Shown: one piece after another, positions 61,548 to 64,000 of the stretch
Layout of the letters: the number at the start of each line of letters is the position of its first letter
Numbering within the stretch: the first letter of the stretch is position 1
Assembly: GCF_000963925.1 (NCBI RefSeq)
Contig: NZ_BAMV01000003.1
Location: 1 to 64,000 of the forward strand
Direction: 5' to 3'
DNA length: 64,000 nucleotides
From: Acetobacter cibinongensis
GTDB taxonomy: Bacteria > Pseudomonadota > Alphaproteobacteria > Acetobacterales > Acetobacteraceae
Translations under genes and position numbers: made by a program
The notes under the pieces: model-generated
Told to the model about the DNA's origin: nothing
What the model saw: the letters and a program-made list of their open reading frames with translations, nothing else
The model's database searches: none

Positions 61548-61921
61548 TGATAGTGCCGTTTTGCCCAAACTATCCCAATGTTCCACAAAAGCGCCATAAC
61601 CGGCCACACCACAAACAGTGAGAGAGACGGAAAGCCCACAACCTCCAGAAAACCGTAGGAGAATGTGAGCAGGGCTGTGCCTGTAAAAGAAAATACCAGC
61701 GCATCAAACTGAATTTTGCGTTGGAGTTCATCTATACGCCGGAACTCCCGTATCACAACCCAGCAGAAAGCACAGCCCGGTATCATGGGCAGCAGGGCTG
61801 CCGCAGGTTGCCATAGCCCGTGTAGTTTGTGCTGTGTAAAGAGGAAAATGAACAAGGACAGCAGCACACAATAAACCACCAGACAAAGAAAAAGCTCAGC
61901 AAGGTAGCGTTTGGAGGTCAT
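61544..61921 (-). CDS. Four-helix membrane protein paired with XRE regulator
   Basis: 125 residues with about four transmembrane helices: LAELFLCLVVYCVLLSLFIF, LWQPAAALLPMIPGCAFCWV, FSFTGTALLTFSYGFLEVVG and LFVVWPVMALLWNIGIVWAK. Between helices 2 and 3 is the cytosolic REFRRIDELQRKIQFDALVF, with E-x-x-R-R-I-D-E, a motif typical of small membrane proteins encoded next to XRE regulators. Role unknown; perhaps the sensor or target of the regulator. ATG 61921 directly follows the operator. Confidence 0.8.
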   Translation of the reverse strand: MTSKRYLAELFLCLVVYCVLLSLFIFLFTQHKLHGLWQPAAALLPMIPGCAFCWVVIREFRRIDELQRKIQFDALVFSFTGTALLTFSYGFLEVVGFPSLSLFVVWPVMALLWNIGIVWAKRHYQ

Positions 61922-61934
61922 TATCCGAGTCCTA

Positions 61935-61992
61935 TGTAAAGTGTGCTTTACACATACAAAAACGCAGCAATTTTTGTCAAGTAAGCTTTACA
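61935..61992 (-). promoter_or_regulatory. Promoter and palindromic operator of the membrane protein-XRE operon
   Basis: TGTAAAG (61935-61941) and CTTTACA (61946-61952) form an inverted repeat separated by 4 bases, and a third half site CTTTACA lies at 61986-61992. On the minus strand a perfect -35 TTGACA (61975-61980) is followed after about 18 bp by TATGTG, which overlaps the palindrome. The start codon is 14 bp downstream. Arrangement fits autorepression by the XRE protein. Confidence 0.65.
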
Positions 61993-62043
61993 TAAGCCGC
62001 AAGAGGACCGTGTGGCTTCTTGAGCCTGATTATGGAAAATTTC

Positions 62044-62886
62044 TTATGCAGGCAGAAGGTTGGAGGCTCCTGTTTCCAGAATATCAACGCTATCTCCAAC
62101 CTTGAGGGTACCAGCCTGTACCACCACGGCATTCTGCGCGAACATGATGCCTTTTGGTGTGCGATGAAACTGCGCCAGAGTGGCCAGGGGTTCCTTACGG
62201 TTAGGGATGACGCCGGTCTCCTGATCCGTTGTGGTGACCGTGCAGCGGGAGCATGGGGCACTTATTCGTAAAACAGCAGTGCCTGCGCGTATTATTTTCC
62301 AGCTATCTTCTGCCCATGCTTGAGTGCCTGCCACCACAATATTAGGCCGGAACCGCGCCATGGGTACCGGGTCTGCCAGTTTCTTGTTCAGGTCGGAGAG
62401 CGACGCTTCCGTTGCCACCAGAAGCGGGTACCCGTCAGCAAAGGAAACCGGCGTAGGCTGCGCATCAATCAGCCTTACCCGGTTCTCGGCGGGGGTGGGC
62501 ATAAAGACGAGCCTACAGGGGCGGCCAAGGTGCTGGCTCAGCCAATATGCGGCTTCCGCTCCGGCGTCCTGTGCGGGGACGGTATCTTTCCATACGCGCA
62601 CAGGCTGACTTGGCGTATCAGGGGCAGGGAAGGGCACGCTGCACGGGCTGGCTCCTGCCGTGCTCAGCTCCAGCCCGTTGCGGGTGGGGGTAGCGGTCAG
62701 GCGTGCCATGGCGGGCAAGGTGCGTTGCGTGAGAAAAGTGCCATCGGGCTCCACCACCATCCAGCGCCGGTCTCCTTCTGGCCCCCATGGGTGGAGGGTC
62801 AGGCTGCTCTGGTTAAGACCGCGCAGGGCTTTTACCGGGTAGAGGTGCAGCGTGCTGATGGTAGGAGCAGGGTGGCTGGCGGGCAT
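62044..62886 (-). CDS. MOSC-domain protein (YcbX-like)
   Basis: 280 residues. N-terminal MOSC_N: TLHLYPVKALRGLNQSSLTL, WGPEGDRRWMVVEPDGTFLT and RTLPAMARLTATP; C-terminal MOSC: MARFRPNIVVAGTQAWAEDS and AVLRISAPCSRCTVTTTDQE (the Cys in 'PCxRC' that binds sulfur or Moco). YcbX-like proteins detoxify N-hydroxylated compounds with molybdenum cofactor. ATG 62886 starts the domain; the upstream in-frame extension lacks support. A 34-bp gap separates it from the upstream hxlR-like gene on the same strand. Confidence 0.9.
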   Translation of the reverse strand: MPASHPAPTISTLHLYPVKALRGLNQSSLTLHPWGPEGDRRWMVVEPDGTFLTQRTLPAMARLTATPTRNGLELSTAGASPCSVPFPAPDTPSQPVRVWKDTVPAQDAGAEAAYWLSQHLGRPCRLVFMPTPAENRVRLIDAQPTPVSFADGYPLLVATEASLSDLNKKLADPVPMARFRPNIVVAGTQAWAEDSWKIIRAGTAVLRISAPCSRCTVTTTDQETGVIPNRKEPLATLAQFHRTPKGIMFAQNAVVVQAGTLKVGDSVDILETGASNLLPA

Positions 62887-62920
62887 GTAACCCCCTTTTT
62901 TGGGCAAGTTGGCGTGCGGG

Positions 62921-63310
62921 CTAGGTGGAGGGAGCAGCCTGTGCCTGACAGACGGCATCCAGAGCATCCGCATTGTCTATACCCCAGTGGTACAGCATTT
63001 CCAGCGGTTCAATAAAACGGCGGCCAAGGGGTGTCAGGCTGTATTCCACAACCGGCGGCATGACCTGCTGCACGGTGCGGCTGACCAGCCCGGCTTCCTC
63101 AAGCTCCCGAAGGGTCTGGGTCATCATTTTTTTAGACAGACCCGGCAGGCAGCGCAGCAGATGGCCGGGGCGGGATGCACCGCCTTCCAGATGCAGGCTG
63201 TGCAGGACCATTGTTGTCCATTTACCACTGAAAAGGCGCAACAGGCGGCGGGGGGCGCATTGTTCATCAAACGGTGCTGTCCGGTAGTCCAGCGGAAGCA
63301 GAGGGGCCAT
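62921..63310 (-). CDS. HxlR-family transcriptional regulator
   Basis: 129 residues with the HxlR winged helix: LLRLFSGKWTTMVLHSLHLE, HLLRCLPGLSKKMMTQTLRE followed by LEEAGLVSRTV and VEYSLTPLGRRFIEPLEML. The first part carries one Cys (CAPRRLL), a feature found in some redox- or aldehyde-sensing HxlR proteins, but not proof of such a role. Divergent from the reductase gene at 63418 with 107 bp between them, so it probably controls that gene and itself. Confidence 0.92.
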   Translation of the reverse strand: MAPLLPLDYRTAPFDEQCAPRRLLRLFSGKWTTMVLHSLHLEGGASRPGHLLRCLPGLSKKMMTQTLRELEEAGLVSRTVQQVMPPVVEYSLTPLGRRFIEPLEMLYHWGIDNADALDAVCQAQAAPST

Positions 63311-63417
63311 TTTACGGTAACCTTTTGGTAGTCAGGGCACAAAAAGGTGCCGTCTTGTACGTGTATAAACAAGTTGCCACGTATCTACTGTTACTTTTTT
63401 CAAGCAGGAGAAACACC

Positions 63418-64000
63418 ATGGCGCAGCGCGCACTTGTTGTTGGTGCAACCGGTATTGTCGGGCAAAATCTGGCCCGCAGATTAGTGGCAGAAGGCTGGAC
63501 GGTTTACGGCCTGTCCCGCCGGACCATGCCAGAGGGAAGTGGAATTATACCCGTACAGGCAGACGCGCTGGATGCCTCCGGGCTGGCACAGGCCTTGCGG
63601 AGCCTTACACCCACGCATGTTTTTTTCTGCACATGGACGCGGTGCGCCACGGAGCACGAAAACTGCGTGGCAAATGCTGCCATGCTCCGCAATGTGTTCG
63701 AGGCTTTGCCCAACCCCGGAGCGCTCCAGCACGCAGCCCTTGTGACCGGCCTTAAACATTACCTTGGCCCTTTTGAAGCCTATGCAAAAGGGGTGGTGCC
63801 TGAAACGCCTTTCCGGGAAGATATGCCGCGGCTGAGTGTAGAAAATTTCTATTACGCGCAGGAGGATGTTTTGTATGAAGCCGCGCAGAAACACGCCTTC
63901 ACATGGAGTGTACACCGCCCCCATACTGTTGTGGGGTATGCCATTGGCAATGTGATGAACATAGCCAGCACACTGGCTGTTTACGCTACCCTGTGCCGGG
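63418..64000 (+). CDS. NAD(P)-dependent SDR/epimerase-family reductase (PRISE-like), cut by window end
   Basis: First 194 codons of an extended SDR. ALVVGATGIVGQNLARRLVA is the NAD(P) motif; WTVYGLSRRTMPEG suggests NADPH; FFCTWTRCATEHENCVANAA, LVTGLKHYLGPFEAYAKG (T-x-x-x-x-Y-x-G) and LSVENFYYAQEDVLYEAAQK (NFYYxxED) fit the progesterone-5-beta-reductase/iridoid-synthase-like (PRISE) group, which reduces enone double bonds. AGGAG at 63406-63410 precedes ATG 63418. Divergent from HxlR, likely induced by electrophiles. The rest is outside the window. Confidence 0.85.
   Translation, partial: MAQRALVVGATGIVGQNLARRLVAEGWTVYGLSRRTMPEGSGIIPVQADALDASGLAQALRSLTPTHVFFCTWTRCATEHENCVANAAMLRNVFEALPNPGALQHAALVTGLKHYLGPFEAYAKGVVPETPFREDMPRLSVENFYYAQEDVLYEAAQKHAFTWSVHRPHTVVGYAIGNVMNIASTLAVYATLCR

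Noticed and set aside
1-64000. CRISPR arrays, tRNA and rRNA genes
   Set aside because: No regular spaced repeats, no cloverleaf pattern with the conserved T-arm, and no rRNA-like sequence were recognised by eye; a covariance search would be decisive.

Overview
The window looks like chromosomal DNA of an acetic acid bacterium (Acetobacteraceae, probably Acetobacter or a close relative). The evidence is gene content: a membrane-bound three-subunit FAD sugar-acid/polyol dehydrogenase with a triheme cytochrome, an aerobic (CobN-type) cobalamin pathway, several large TonB-dependent receptors, and a moderately high GC content. This is inferred from gene families; no database search was run.

Region 1 (1-14.1 kb) is the tail half of a prophage with a contractile tail, read left to right. 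An IS3-family element (1-280) has inserted into the sheath gene and removed its 5' part from view. Then follow tube, tail-assembly chaperone with a -1 frameshift signal, a short tape measure, Dit-like protein, baseplate plug, hub (broken by an amber codon), spike, sheath initiator, baseplate J, a DUF2612 wedge protein, tail fibre, fibre-assembly protein, adaptor, a second large spike/fibre with an N-terminal membrane segment and three internal repeats, and a small secreted protein. The sheath and hub lesions suggest a decaying prophage. No head, lysis or integration genes are visible.

Region 2 (14.2-20.3 kb): a small membrane protein, a cation/proton antiporter, then a tightly packed set of TonB receptor, APH-fold kinase and PnuC-type transporter that reads like an outer-to-inner-membrane uptake and phosphorylation-trapping route for a vitamin (thiamine is my best guess).

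Region 3 (20.3-28.5 kb) is housekeeping and stress: purU with a CPBP-like membrane protein, an intergenic region with three DnaA-box-like sites, the nitric-oxide module hmp-DUF488 with divergent nsrR, an SDR, a YidB-like protein, a strong parS-like site, an EamA transporter, and a fluoride riboswitch with crcB/fluC. The DnaA boxes and parS site, about 4 kb apart, raise the possibility that the chromosomal origin is near.

Region 4 (28.6-51.4 kb): TonB receptor plus secreted lipase-like hydrolase, Tat-exported SDR, ferritin-like diiron protein, thioesterase, UvrD-type helicase, aldehyde dehydrogenase, a TonB energy transducer, the dehydrogenase operon (S-L-C subunits), M13 metallopeptidase, a very large TonB receptor, and a 2-hydroxyacid dehydrogenase. 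Several rho-independent terminators separate these units.

Region 5 (51.5-61.3 kb): a cobalamin riboswitch followed by DUF1636, cobW, cobN, cobB, cobC-like phosphatase, cobO and cobQ, all on the + strand and mostly coupled or closely spaced, covering cobalt insertion through adenosylation and amidation. Region 6 (61.3-64 kb): an XRE regulator/membrane-protein pair with a clear palindromic operator, a MOSC protein, and an HxlR regulator divergent from a reductase cut by the right edge.
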